In this document: in pieces, positions 44,968-53,071 of the stretch
Layout: every line of letters starts with the position of its first letter
Position numbering within the stretch: position 1 is the stretch's first letter
Source: JAOUEA01 sp035249905
GTDB taxonomy: Bacteria > Actinomycetota > UBA4738 > HRBIN12
Direction of reading: 5' to 3'
DNA length: 64,000 nucleotides
Assembly: GCA_035249905.1 (NCBI GenBank)
Contig: DATFFT010000095.1
Location: forward strand, 1 to 64,000
Translations under genes and position numbers: made by a program
Notes under the pieces: model-generated
Database searches by the model: none
Seen by the model: the letters and a program-made list of their open reading frames with translations, nothing else
Told to the model about the DNA's origin: nothing

Positions 44968-45762
44968 ATGGTGGACGGAACGCCCGGGTTCCTCGATCTG
45001 CTCCCGCGGAGCGAGAAGCCTCGCTCGTCCGGCCTGACGCACGTTCTGGACAAGGGCGCGGCCCCGGCCGAGATCGAGATCCTGCTGTCCAGGGCGGGCG
45101 ACGCGATCGACCTCTGGAAGCTGGGCTGGGGCACCGCGTACCTCGAACCAGACGTGCCGCAGAAGGTCTCGATCCTCGCCGACCACGGCGTCCGTGCCTG
45201 CGTCGGTGGCACGCTCCTCGAGGTGGCCTGGGGACAAGGGCGAGCCGAGGCGTGCCTCGAGTGGGCGGCCGAGATGGGCTTCCCATGCGTCGAGGTGTCC
45301 AACGGCTCGATCGGCATGCCGCTCTCGGAGAAGCGCCGCTTGATCGCCGAGGCATCGCGCGCGTTCGTCGTGGTCTCTGAGGTCGGCTCGAAGGACCCGA
45401 CGACGCCCGTCTCCCCCGACGGCTGGGTCGAGGAGATGGCGGGCGACCTCGAGGCCGGCGCGGTCTGGGTGCTCGCCGAAGGCCGTGAGAGCGGAACCGT
45501 CGGTCTCTACGATCCCGACGGAGGGGTGCGCGAGGAGATCGCCGAGGCCCTGACCGAACACATCGGCCTCGCCAGGGCGATCTTCGAGACCCCGCGGAAG
45601 GACCAGCAGGCCTGGTTCATCGCCCGGTTCGGGAACGGGGTCAACCTCGGCAACGTGCCGATCCAGGAGGTGTTCGGTCTCGAGGCGCTCCGGCTCGGCC
45701 TGCGCGCCGACACGATCGCGTTGTCACAGGAGACGACGAAGCGGCCCGGATCCGAGTCATGA
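44968..45762 (+). CDS. comA: Phosphosulfolactate synthase (ComA/XcbB1-like)
   Basis: About 264 aa. The family adds sulfite to phosphoenolpyruvate, giving (R)-phosphosulfolactate, the first step of coenzyme M synthesis. TIM-barrel blocks seen here are THVLDKGAAPAEIE, DLWKLGWGTAYLEPDV, CVGGTLLEVAWGQG, FPCVEVSNGSIGMP and VVSEVGSKD, agreeing with archaeal ComA. The ATG at 44968 follows the -10 box by 6 nt; upstream ATG codons lie in the operator. No ComB phosphatase or ComC dehydrogenase gene follows. Instead come AFS and PLP enzymes, as in the Xanthobacter xcb genes. Its stop overlaps the next start (ATGA). Confidence 0.9.
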   Translation: MVDGTPGFLDLLPRSEKPRSSGLTHVLDKGAAPAEIEILLSRAGDAIDLWKLGWGTAYLEPDVPQKVSILADHGVRACVGGTLLEVAWGQGRAEACLEWAAEMGFPCVEVSNGSIGMPLSEKRRLIAEASRAFVVVSEVGSKDPTTPVSPDGWVEEMAGDLEAGAVWVLAEGRESGTVGLYDPDGGVREEIAEALTEHIGLARAIFETPRKDQQAWFIARFGNGVNLGNVPIQEVFGLEALRLGLRADTIALSQETTKRPGSES

Positions 45763-46640
45763 GCAATCTCGTTCCCCGCCGGTACCGTGGCGTCGCGGTG
45801 ACCGACGTCGACGTCCCGCTGAGACCCGAAGACCTCCGGGATCACTTCCTGGGACGCGAGGCGTACCGGCGGACCGAATACATCGTCGCTCGGCACGACG
45901 ACGCAGTCGCCGTGATGCGCGTGCGGAAGGCGTCCGACGAGCCGTTGTTCTCGCCGATCACCGAGGTCGAGATCCTCGCCGAGCCGCACGAGACCACCGA
46001 GGTGCATGCGCCCGACGTCGACACCGGCGTGCCCACCCAGCTCGCGCGCACGTCTCGGCAGGCGGCGCCCGGTGCGCGCTGCGTGGTGGTCCGTGGCCGG
46101 TACGAGCACGTGAACTTCATCCTCGAGCCGGAGCCGGTGCCGTTGCGGATCGTCGAGGTGGCGCCGCCGGCGCCCGCCAAGCTTGTGCACCAGGTGGAAC
46201 GGATCCTCGACCTCGCGGAAGATCTCCCGCCCGTCGACGTGCGCCCCGATGTGGTGGACCTGCGCGATCTCGCGGCGAGCATGCCGGCCGACCGCTACCT
46301 GTTCCCCTGCCGGGGCTCGGGCGTCGATGCCCCCGGGGCGATCGTCGACTTCCTCGACACGAGGCCGCCACGGGCCGACTGGGTCCTCGTGGGGTGCGCG
46401 CGCTCGCGTCAGATCCACGAACACTTCTACGGCGACGTGCCTCCCTTCGTCGAGATGTGCCCGCGGGAACGGGTCGGCATCGTCGACGGGCCGACCCTCA
46501 CGAAGTGCTGCATGCTGGAAGATCGCATCGAACACGACGGCTCGCTCGTCGTCGTGCCGTGGGGAGCGAGCCTCGAGGAGGTCCGGCTGGGGCTCGGCAT
46601 CGTCTTGGGGGCGACGGAGTCGGCGTGGGCGCCCGCCTGA
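45759..46640 (+). CDS. Unrecognised protein inside the CoM-type operon
   Basis: About 293 aa, coupled on both sides: its ATG overlaps the comA stop and the next gene's GTG lies within its final codons. No signal peptide, membrane helix or known cofactor motif is evident. The C-terminal half has several cysteines that look conserved by context: YLFPCRGSG, LVGCARSRQ, VEMCPRER and LTKCCMLED, followed by VVVPWGAS. The cysteines could bind a metal or carry sulfur. Because the four neighbouring enzymes cover the families known from bacterial CoM synthesis, this is a candidate for a thiolation, reduction or specificity role, but nothing in the sequence proves it. Confidence 0.75.
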   Translation: MSNLVPRRYRGVAVTDVDVPLRPEDLRDHFLGREAYRRTEYIVARHDDAVAVMRVRKASDEPLFSPITEVEILAEPHETTEVHAPDVDTGVPTQLARTSRQAAPGARCVVVRGRYEHVNFILEPEPVPLRIVEVAPPAPAKLVHQVERILDLAEDLPPVDVRPDVVDLRDLAASMPADRYLFPCRGSGVDAPGAIVDFLDTRPPRADWVLVGCARSRQIHEHFYGDVPPFVEMCPRERVGIVDGPTLTKCCMLEDRIEHDGSLVVVPWGASLEEVRLGLGIVLGATESAWAPA

Positions 46641-47995
46641 CGGAATCGGCCCTGTACGGGCACCTGTGGGCCACCGATGAGCTGCGCGCGATCTTCGACG
46701 AGCGGGAACGGCTTCGATCGTGGCTGGAGATCCTGGCGACGCTCGCCGAGGCGCAGGCCGAGCTCTCCATCGTTCCGCTCGAGGCGGCCGAGGCCATCCG
46801 CGACGGGGCCTCGGTCGACGCGCTGGACCTCGAGTACGTGGCGGCCGAAACGGCCGCCACCGGGCATTCGACCCTGGGATTGATCCACGGCCTCCGGCGG
46901 ATCCTGCCGCCCGAGGCACGGGAATGGGTCTACTACGGCGGCACCGTGCAGGACCTCACCGACACCTGGTTCGCCCTGGCGATGCGACGGGTGAGCGAGA
47001 TCGCCCGCCGCGACCTGGGGGCGATCGAGGATGCCGCGCTCGAGCTCGCCCGGCGCTACCGCGACACCCCGATGCTGGGCCGCACGCACGGCCAGGCCGG
47101 CTCGCCCATCACGTTCGGGCTGAAGGCGGCGACATGGGCGGACGAAGCACGTCGCCATCTCGACCGTCTCGACGAGGGCATCCCCCGGTGGTCGGTGGGC
47201 CAGCTCGCGGGCGCCGTCGGCAACCTCGCGTTCTTCGGCGACAGGGGGATCGAGCTGAGGCGGGTCTTCTGCCGGCGCCTGGGCCTCGGCGATCCGGGCG
47301 TGTCCTGGACCACCACCCGCGACCGTCCGGCCGAGTTCACCGTGGTGCTCTCGATGATCGCGGGAACGTTGGGCCGCATCGGCAACGAGGTCGTCCAACT
47401 CCAGCGGTCCGAGATCGGCGAGGTGCGGGAAGCCGCCGGCGCCGCCAGCGTCGGCAGCATCACGATGCCCCACAAGCGCAACCCCGAGGCCGCCGAACAC
47501 CTCGTGACTCTCGCACGGCTCGTGCGTGCCGAGGGCGGCGTCATGCTCGAGGGCATGGTCGCCGAGCACGAGCGCGACGGCCGGGCATGGAAGGCGGAAT
47601 GGATCGCGCTTCCGGAGGCATGTTTGCTGACCGGCGCCGCGCTCTCGTTCGGGCGCCGGCTGCTCGAGGACCTCGAGGTCGACGAGGAGGCGATGCGCCG
47701 GAACCTCGAGGCCTCGCCGTTCTCCACCTCGGAGCGCGTGCTCACAGCGCTGTCGCCGGCGCTCGGCAAGCATCGCGCACAGGCACGACTCCAGGAGCTG
47801 CTCGAGGGAGCACGCCGGAGCGGCACCACGGTCGAGGACGCGTTGCTCGCCGACGACGAGGTCCGGGCGCGGCTGCCCGAGGGGCTCGTGCCCTCGCTCG
47901 CACACCCGGATACCGGCGGTGCCGGCGCGATGGTCGACGAGGTGCTCGCCCGAGCGGCGGCCGCGCGAGCGAGCCAGCCCGGGCGACGGATGTGA
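46625..47995 (+). CDS. Aspartase/fumarase-superfamily lyase, adenylosuccinate-lyase-like (XcbC1-like)
   Basis: About 456 aa, all-helical AFS fold. Conserved regions are TGHSTLGLIHGLRR, GRTHGQAGSPITFG and the signature loop GSITMPHKRNPEA. The usual loop is GSSxMPxKxN, and the second serine is replaced here by Ile. In Xanthobacter, XcbC1 of this superfamily eliminates phosphate from phosphosulfolactate to give sulfoacrylate; position two genes after ComA supports that role. Purine-pathway adenylosuccinate lyase or carboxymuconate cycloisomerase is the alternative, less likely in this operon. The GTG at 46625 overlaps the preceding gene by 16 bp. Confidence 0.85.
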   Translation: MGARLTESALYGHLWATDELRAIFDERERLRSWLEILATLAEAQAELSIVPLEAAEAIRDGASVDALDLEYVAAETAATGHSTLGLIHGLRRILPPEAREWVYYGGTVQDLTDTWFALAMRRVSEIARRDLGAIEDAALELARRYRDTPMLGRTHGQAGSPITFGLKAATWADEARRHLDRLDEGIPRWSVGQLAGAVGNLAFFGDRGIELRRVFCRRLGLGDPGVSWTTTRDRPAEFTVVLSMIAGTLGRIGNEVVQLQRSEIGEVREAAGAASVGSITMPHKRNPEAAEHLVTLARLVRAEGGVMLEGMVAEHERDGRAWKAEWIALPEACLLTGAALSFGRRLLEDLEVDEEAMRRNLEASPFSTSERVLTALSPALGKHRAQARLQELLEGARRSGTTVEDALLADDEVRARLPEGLVPSLAHPDTGGAGAMVDEVLARAAAARASQPGRRM

Positions 47996-48954
47996 GGACC
48001 CTCCCGCGGATCCGGCTCGCGGCACTGCCGACGCCGCTGGTGCGAGCGGAGCGGGCCGAAGCCGCCCTCGGCTCGGGGCCGATATGGGTCAAACGCGACG
48101 ATCTCACGGGGTTCGCCCTCGCGGGGAACAAGGCGCGCAAGCTCGAGCTCCTCCTCGGCGACGCGCTCGAGCGCGACCGCGACGTCGTGGTCACCGGCGG
48201 TGGTCCCGGGTCGAACCACTGTCAGGCGACCGCCGCCGCGGCACGGGTCGCCGGGCTGCCATGCCGCCTGATCATGTACGGGAACGAACCTGCTCGCGCT
48301 CCGGCGAACCTTCGGTTGGCGCGGGCGTTCGGGGCCGAGGTCTCGTTCACCGGCGATCCCGATCGGTCATCGGTCGACGCCGGGATCGAGGACGCAGCTG
48401 CATCGCTCGCCGCCGCCGGCGGGCGGCCGGCGACGATCCCGCGGGGTGGCGCCTCGCCGCTCGGCGCGGTGGGATACGCGCTGGCCGCCGGCGAGCTCGC
48501 CGACCAGCTGGCCGCGGCGAACGTCGAACCCTCGGCGGTGGTCGTCGCCGCCGGGTCATCGGGCACGCAGGCAGGGCTCGTCGCTGACTCGGCCGGCCGA
48601 TCCCGTCGATGGCGGGTCGTCGGCGCCTCGGTGAGCCGACCCCGGGAGGAGTCCGCGCGAAGGGTCCTCGAGCTCGCACGCGGCTGCGCCGAGCTGCTCG
48701 GCGTGCCGGGGGCGGAGCCGGCCGACGTCGATGTCCGTGACGCCCGCGGCCCCGGATACGGACACCGGTCCCCTCGGGGAGCCGAGGCGGCCGAGCTGTT
48801 CGCTCGAACCGAAGGACTGCTGTTGGACCGGGTGTTCACCGCGAAGGCCGCCGGGACGTTGATCGACATGATCCGAGGCGGCGAGGACGGACCCTTCGTC
48901 TTCGTGCACACCGGCGGAACGGCCACGATCCTGGACGAGGAGGCGGACGCATGA
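47992..48954 (+). CDS. PLP-dependent D-cysteine desulfhydrase-family enzyme (XcbE1-like)
   Basis: About 320 aa, fold type II. The PLP lysine lies in ALAGNKARKLELLL (residue about 44), the substrate/cofactor loop is GGGPGSNHCQAT, and SSGTQAG binds the phosphate. The family includes D-cysteine desulfhydrase, ACC deaminase and L-cysteate sulfo-lyase. The Xanthobacter CoM pathway uses a member (XcbE1), and PLP chemistry is reported for that pathway. A degradative cysteate lyase is the main alternative. The GTG overlaps the previous stop (GTGA), and its stop overlaps the next ATG, so it is translated as part of the same unit. Confidence 0.85.
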   Translation: MRTLPRIRLAALPTPLVRAERAEAALGSGPIWVKRDDLTGFALAGNKARKLELLLGDALERDRDVVVTGGGPGSNHCQATAAAARVAGLPCRLIMYGNEPARAPANLRLARAFGAEVSFTGDPDRSSVDAGIEDAAASLAAAGGRPATIPRGGASPLGAVGYALAAGELADQLAAANVEPSAVVVAAGSSGTQAGLVADSAGRSRRWRVVGASVSRPREESARRVLELARGCAELLGVPGAEPADVDVRDARGPGYGHRSPRGAEAAELFARTEGLLLDRVFTAKAAGTLIDMIRGGEDGPFVFVHTGGTATILDEEADA

Positions 48955-50444
48955 CGGGGCCATCGAAGAGCGGGCCGTCGACCGAGGCACCGGCCCCCGA
49001 GCTCGTGGAGGCCGGATTCGCCCTCGAGGTGGCCGACGCGCCGCTGCTGCACGAGGGTCTGAACCTCGCCGACCTCGCCCACGTACTGGCACTGCACGAG
49101 CAAGGGCTGATGCCGGACGACGCGGCGTCCGGGCTGCTCAGCGTGCTGCTCGAGGTCTCCAGGATCGCCGCGGAGGACTTCCCCTACGAGGCCGAGTACG
49201 GCGACCCCTACAACTGCCGGGAACGGTACTTCGTCGAACGGATCGGCAACGACGCGGGGTGGCTCCACGCCGGCAGACCCCGGCGCGAGGCCGCGCGGAT
49301 CGCCCTGCGGGTGGGCCTGCGGCGCCTCGTGCTCGGACTGATCGAGGACACGGCCGGCTTCGCCGACGCCGTCGCGACCACCTCCGAGCGCCACGCCGAG
49401 ACTCTCATCCCCGATCAGACGTACCTGCAGCAGGCGCAGCCGTCGACGTTCGGGCACTACCTGTTGACCTTCGCCTACCCGGCGCTCCGCGACGCCGTTC
49501 GCCTGCGCCACGGGTTGGAATGGGTGAACCGGAGCCCCGGGGGCGCCGGGTGCGTGAACGGGAGCCGCCTGTCGGTCTCACGCACGCGCGAGGCCGAGCT
49601 GATGGGGTTCGACGGGGTGATCGAGCACACCCGCGACGCGATGTGGCAGACCGACGGCCTGGTGCACCTGCTGGCCACGAGCGCGAGCCTGCTCACGAAC
49701 ATGAGCAAGCTCGCCGAGGACCTCGAGATCTGGGACAGCCAGGAGTTCGACTTCGTCGACCTGGCCGGCGCGTACACGCGAGCGAGCGTGCTGATGCCGC
49801 AGAAGCGGAACCCGTACGCCCTCTCGATCGTGCGCGGATCGGCCGGCGTCGCGATCGGGCGGCTCTCCGGCTTCCTCTCGGTCGTGAAGACGCCGTCGGC
49901 GCGAAGCGACAACCTGATCTTCGCCTACGGCGAGGTGCCGAGATCGCTCGAGCTGGCCGCGCGGACCACGAGGCTGATGTCCGGGGTCGTCTCGACGCTG
50001 ACCGTGAACGCCGAACGCATGCTCGACTCGCTCATGTCCGGCTTCAGCCAGGCGACCGACCTCGCGGAGTTCGTCATGCAGACGTGCGACGTCGACTATC
50101 GCACCGCGTATCAGGTGGTGGGCAGGGCGGTTCGGCGCGCCGCGGCCGAGGGGCTCCGAGGCGCGGATGTGACCGGAGAGATGCTCGACCGCGCGGCGGA
50201 GGAGGTGCACGGCCGGCCGCTGGGGCTCGAGGGGCGCGACCTCTCCGAGGTCCTGGACCCGCGCTCGATCGTGATGACCAGGACGTCGGCCGGCGGCGCG
50301 GCGCCGACGATCGTGCGGCAGATGGCCTCGTCGGTCGCGGAGGGAGCCTCGGACCTCCTCGACGTGGCCGCGGAACAGCGCCGGGCGCTCGACGACGCCG
50401 AGGCCCGGCTCGTCACTGCGGCGGAGCGGCTGGCGTCGACGTGA
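48951..50444 (+). CDS. Aspartase/fumarase-superfamily lyase, argininosuccinate-lyase-like (XcbD1-like)
   Basis: About 497 aa. Family blocks are HAETLIPDQTYLQQAQPSTF, NRSPGGAGCVNGS and the signature ASVLMPQKRNPYAL. Argininosuccinate lyases have GSSLMPQK, so Gly is Ala and the second Ser is Val. HTHLQ-type residues are also altered (QTYLQQAQP). These changes argue against the arginine pathway, and no other arginine gene is nearby. By order and family it corresponds to XcbD1, the second AFS protein of bacterial CoM synthesis. Its last 32 bp overlap the end of the convergent OsmC gene. Confidence 0.83.
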   Translation: MTGPSKSGPSTEAPAPELVEAGFALEVADAPLLHEGLNLADLAHVLALHEQGLMPDDAASGLLSVLLEVSRIAAEDFPYEAEYGDPYNCRERYFVERIGNDAGWLHAGRPRREAARIALRVGLRRLVLGLIEDTAGFADAVATTSERHAETLIPDQTYLQQAQPSTFGHYLLTFAYPALRDAVRLRHGLEWVNRSPGGAGCVNGSRLSVSRTREAELMGFDGVIEHTRDAMWQTDGLVHLLATSASLLTNMSKLAEDLEIWDSQEFDFVDLAGAYTRASVLMPQKRNPYALSIVRGSAGVAIGRLSGFLSVVKTPSARSDNLIFAYGEVPRSLELAARTTRLMSGVVSTLTVNAERMLDSLMSGFSQATDLAEFVMQTCDVDYRTAYQVVGRAVRRAAAEGLRGADVTGEMLDRAAEEVHGRPLGLEGRDLSEVLDPRSIVMTRTSAGGAAPTIVRQMASSVAEGASDLLDVAAEQRRALDDAEARLVTAAERLAST

Positions 50445-50832
50445 GCGGTCCGTCGGCGACCACATATTCGATCTCGGGCTCTCCCAACAGGGTGTTCGAG
50501 ACGTAGCAGTAGCTGATCGCGCGGTCCATCAGGGCCTCGACCTCCTGCCGTGGCAGGCTCGAGTGCACGACGAGCCGGAAGCGGCTCAAACGCAGCCCGT
50601 CGTACCCGGCCGTGACCTTGACCGCGACGTCGGGCAGGTCGCGATCCTGCTTGCGGAAGCTGTGGACCACGGCCATCGTGAAACAGACCGCCATCGACGC
50701 GACCAGCAGCTCGGTCGGCGTCGGGCCCGCGTCGTCGCCACCGAACTCGACGGGCTCGTCGGAGACGATCTCGAACCCGCGCACGGGAACGCGAACCCGA
50801 TAGTCGCCTTCCCAGTAGGCGGTAAGCTCCAT
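50413..50832 (-). CDS. OsmC/Ohr-family protein
   Basis: About 139 aa. The family block is GPTPTELLVASMAVCFTMAV with the first reactive Cys, and the second is in RAISYCYVSNTLLG. OsmC/Ohr proteins reduce organic hydroperoxides through this Cys pair using a dithiol partner. The gene is convergent with the CoM-type operon, overlapping the second AFS gene by 32 bp. It is divergent from DUF1116 with only 5 bp between start codons. A role in thiol redox management fits the neighbourhood but is inference. Confidence 0.88.
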   Translation of the reverse strand: MELTAYWEGDYRVRVPVRGFEIVSDEPVEFGGDDAGPTPTELLVASMAVCFTMAVVHSFRKQDRDLPDVAVKVTAGYDGLRLSRFRLVVHSSLPRQEVEALMDRAISYCYVSNTLLGEPEIEYVVADGPLTSTPAAPPQ

Positions 50833-50847
50833 GGCCCATGGAGTCTA
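50823..50847. promoter_or_regulatory. Overlapping divergent promoters with palindrome holding both start codons
   Basis: 50827-50843 is a perfect palindrome, CTCCATGG-C-CCATGGAG. Its left arm contains the OsmC start (minus-strand ATG 50832-50830) and its right arm the DUF1116 start (ATG 50838-50840). Rightward -10 TAAGCT (50823-50828) lies inside the OsmC coding region; leftward -10 TAGACT (50847-50842) lies inside the DUF1116 coding region. Each is 9 nt from its start. A dimeric regulator here could block both genes. Confidence 0.5.
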
Positions 50848-52271
50848 GTGGCACCCCCACGCCGCCTCCGGCCACCCTTCCCGATGAGGTGCGGGTCGTC
50901 AACGTCGGGTTGTCGATGTTCGCCGACACCGTGATCGACCAAGGAGCCGACGCCGTCGACGTGGACTGGAAGATCCCCGCCGGCGGGCGGCCCGAGTCGG
51001 TCGATGCGCTCACGCGCCTGTACGGTCCCGCCGCCCGCTCGATCGACGATGCCAACGCAGAGGTGGTGCGCCGTCTCGACGCGGCGACACCGGTGCTGCG
51101 GTCGATCGGCACGGCCGGCGACGACGTGCCGGGTATGGACGAGCGCACGATCCTGCACTGCGGCCCCCCGCTGCCCTGGCAGGAGTTCTCCGACCCGCTT
51201 CGCCGATCGGTGCGAGCGGCGGTGATGGCCGAGGGGTGGGAGGCCACTCCCGAGCAGGCCGAGCGGCTCGTCTCCGAACGAGGCGTCGTGCTCGCCTCGG
51301 CGAACGCCCACGCGACCAGCGTGCCCATGGCGACGGCCCTCGGGCCGTCGGCGCCGGTCCTCGTCGTCGAAAACCCGCAGAGCGGTCACCGTGCGTACTC
51401 GGGCATCAACCAGGGACCGGGTCAGACCGCATGGTTCGGCGTCGAGACCCCCGCCGCCGTCGAGCGGCTCGTCTTCCTTCGGGACGCGGTCGCGCCGGTC
51501 CTCGACGCGGTGATCCGTGCCAGCGACCCGGTCGACGTGTTCTCGTTCGTGGCGCAGGCCCTGCAGATGGGCGACGACGCCCATATGCGCACGCAGGCCG
51601 CGACGAACATCCTGATCCGTCACTGGCTGCCGGCGCTGGTGGAGGTCGAGGATGCCGCTGCCGTCGATGTCGCACGATTCCTCGCCTCCGATCATCTGTT
51701 CTTCCTGAACATCGCGATGGCCGCCGCGAGGTGTGCGACCGGCTGGGCCGCCGAGGTCGAGGGCTCGAGCATCGTGATCGGCATGGCGCGCAACGGCACG
51801 ACGTTCGGGATCCGTCTCTCCGGCGTCGAGGACCGGTGGTTCATCGCCGGGGCGCCCCCGGTCGAGGACGCGCTCTTCCATCCGGGGTACGGACCCGACG
51901 ACGGGGCGCTCGACATCGGCGACAGCGCGGTGCTCGAGCTCATCGGGCTCGGCGGTGCCGCCGCTGCCGCGTCCCCTGCCGTGGCGACGTTCCTGGGGGG
52001 CTCGATGTCGGCCGCCGTCGCGACGACCGAGGCGGTGGCGAGGATCTGCGCCGGGCGCAGCAGCCGATTCAAGCTCCCCATGCTCGATCTGCAGGGCTCC
52101 CCGGTCGGGGTCGACGTCCGCAAGGTCGTGGAGCTGCAGATCACGCCCGCGATCAACACCGGCATCCTGCACGCCACCGACGGCACCGGGCAGGTCGGGG
52201 CGGGCATCGCCCGTGCCCCGCTGGCGTGCTTCGAGGAGGCGCTGCTCGCGCTCGACGCCTCGCTTCGATGA
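50838..52271 (+). CDS. DUF1116 protein (YlbE/AllG-like, oxamate carbamoyltransferase-type subunit)
   Basis: About 477 aa. DUF1116 proteins occur with FdrA and DUF2877 proteins; in E. coli the three form oxamate carbamoyltransferase (AllFGH) of allantoin catabolism. Segments resembling the family are ILHCGPPLPWQEF, GVVLASANAHATSVPMA, NQGPGQTAWFGVETPAAVERL and LDIGDSAVLELIGLGG. The start lies in the palindrome described at 50823-50847. Its stop overlaps the DUF2877 start (ATGA). The FdrA-type partner is encoded on the other strand at 54210-55757. No carbamate kinase gene is in the window. Confidence 0.82.
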   Translation: MESSGTPTPPPATLPDEVRVVNVGLSMFADTVIDQGADAVDVDWKIPAGGRPESVDALTRLYGPAARSIDDANAEVVRRLDAATPVLRSIGTAGDDVPGMDERTILHCGPPLPWQEFSDPLRRSVRAAVMAEGWEATPEQAERLVSERGVVLASANAHATSVPMATALGPSAPVLVVENPQSGHRAYSGINQGPGQTAWFGVETPAAVERLVFLRDAVAPVLDAVIRASDPVDVFSFVAQALQMGDDAHMRTQAATNILIRHWLPALVEVEDAAAVDVARFLASDHLFFLNIAMAAARCATGWAAEVEGSSIVIGMARNGTTFGIRLSGVEDRWFIAGAPPVEDALFHPGYGPDDGALDIGDSAVLELIGLGGAAAAASPAVATFLGGSMSAAVATTEAVARICAGRSSRFKLPMLDLQGSPVGVDVRKVVELQITPAINTGILHATDGTGQVGAGIARAPLACFEEALLALDASLR

Positions 52272-53071
52272 GGGCGACACGCGTCGGGGCCGGGGTGCAG
52301 GCCGCCGTGCAGGCGGGCGGAGAAGGCGCCGTCGTCGCCTGGTTCCCTCGAGCGTGCTACGTGTCGCTTCCCGGCGGTCTGTTCGCGACCGTGGCCGATG
52401 GGGTGCCCATCGGGCCGATCCACGCCGTCTTGGACTCGACGCCCGCTCGGACACACCCCGGCGCCTCGGCCCGCGTCGTCGACGGCGATCTCGAGATCGA
52501 CGGGGCGACGATCGTGCTCGCCGGAGCCCAGCCATGGCTGGGCACACTTCCCTCGCCCGCCGAGGTCGTCTCGAGCGCCGACGACGTCGTCGCCGCGACC
52601 GAGGATGCGAGGGGATCGGCGCTCCTCGCCGAGCCGTATCGGAACCGGGCGCATCGCGCTCGCGACCGACTCGCGGCGGGTGCCCTCGACGAGGCCGCCC
52701 GCCTGCTGGTCGGCCTGGGACCGGGTCTCACGCCGTCCGGTGACGACGCGCTCGCCGGCATCGTGTTCGCCTTTCGGGCGACGGGCGGCCTCGACGCCGA
52801 GTCGCTCACCATGGGCGCCTCGGAAGCCGGAGAGACCGGCACGATCTCGCGAGGGTTCCTGCGGTGGGCGGCCCGAGGCCAGGCGCTCGAGCCGGCCCAC
52901 GACCTGCTCGCCTCCGCCGCGATCGGCGACGCGGACCGGGCCTCGCGGGCGGCCCGTCGGACGGCCGCGATCGGGGAGACGTCGGGGGCCGACTTCCTGC
53001 TCGGGCTTCGATGGGGCATGGAGGCCGCGCCTCAGCTGGCTCGGCCGTCCCCCGCCCACAGCCGCCGATAG
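52268..53071 (+). CDS. DUF2877 protein (YlbF/AllH-like)
   Basis: About 267 aa. The diagnostic block is VGLGPGLTPSGDDALAG, typical of DUF2877. It is coupled to the DUF1116 gene by an ATGA overlap. In E. coli the homologous trio forms oxamate carbamoyltransferase. Here the pair may act with the FdrA-like protein of 54210-55757 on a related carbamoyl or acyl transfer. The last 40 bp overlap the end of the convergent glycosyltransferase gene. Confidence 0.85.
   Translation: MRATRVGAGVQAAVQAGGEGAVVAWFPRACYVSLPGGLFATVADGVPIGPIHAVLDSTPARTHPGASARVVDGDLEIDGATIVLAGAQPWLGTLPSPAEVVSSADDVVAATEDARGSALLAEPYRNRAHRARDRLAAGALDEAARLLVGLGPGLTPSGDDALAGIVFAFRATGGLDAESLTMGASEAGETGTISRGFLRWAARGQALEPAHDLLASAAIGDADRASRAARRTAAIGETSGADFLLGLRWGMEAAPQLARPSPAHSRR

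Noticed and set aside
46625..47995. Purine-biosynthesis adenylosuccinate lyase (purB) as the name for the first AFS gene
   Set aside because: The signature loop is altered and the gene sits two positions after ComA in a coupled operon without purine genes; XcbC1-like elimination fits better, though not proven.
47992..48954. L-cysteate sulfo-lyase (CuyA) for sulfonate degradation
   Set aside because: Possible by family, but the operon begins with a sulfite-incorporating enzyme and contains no sulfonate transporter, so a biosynthetic role is preferred.
48951..50444. Arginine-pathway argininosuccinate lyase (argH)
   Set aside because: The signature loop reads ASVLMPQK instead of GSSLMPQK and no arginine gene is adjacent.
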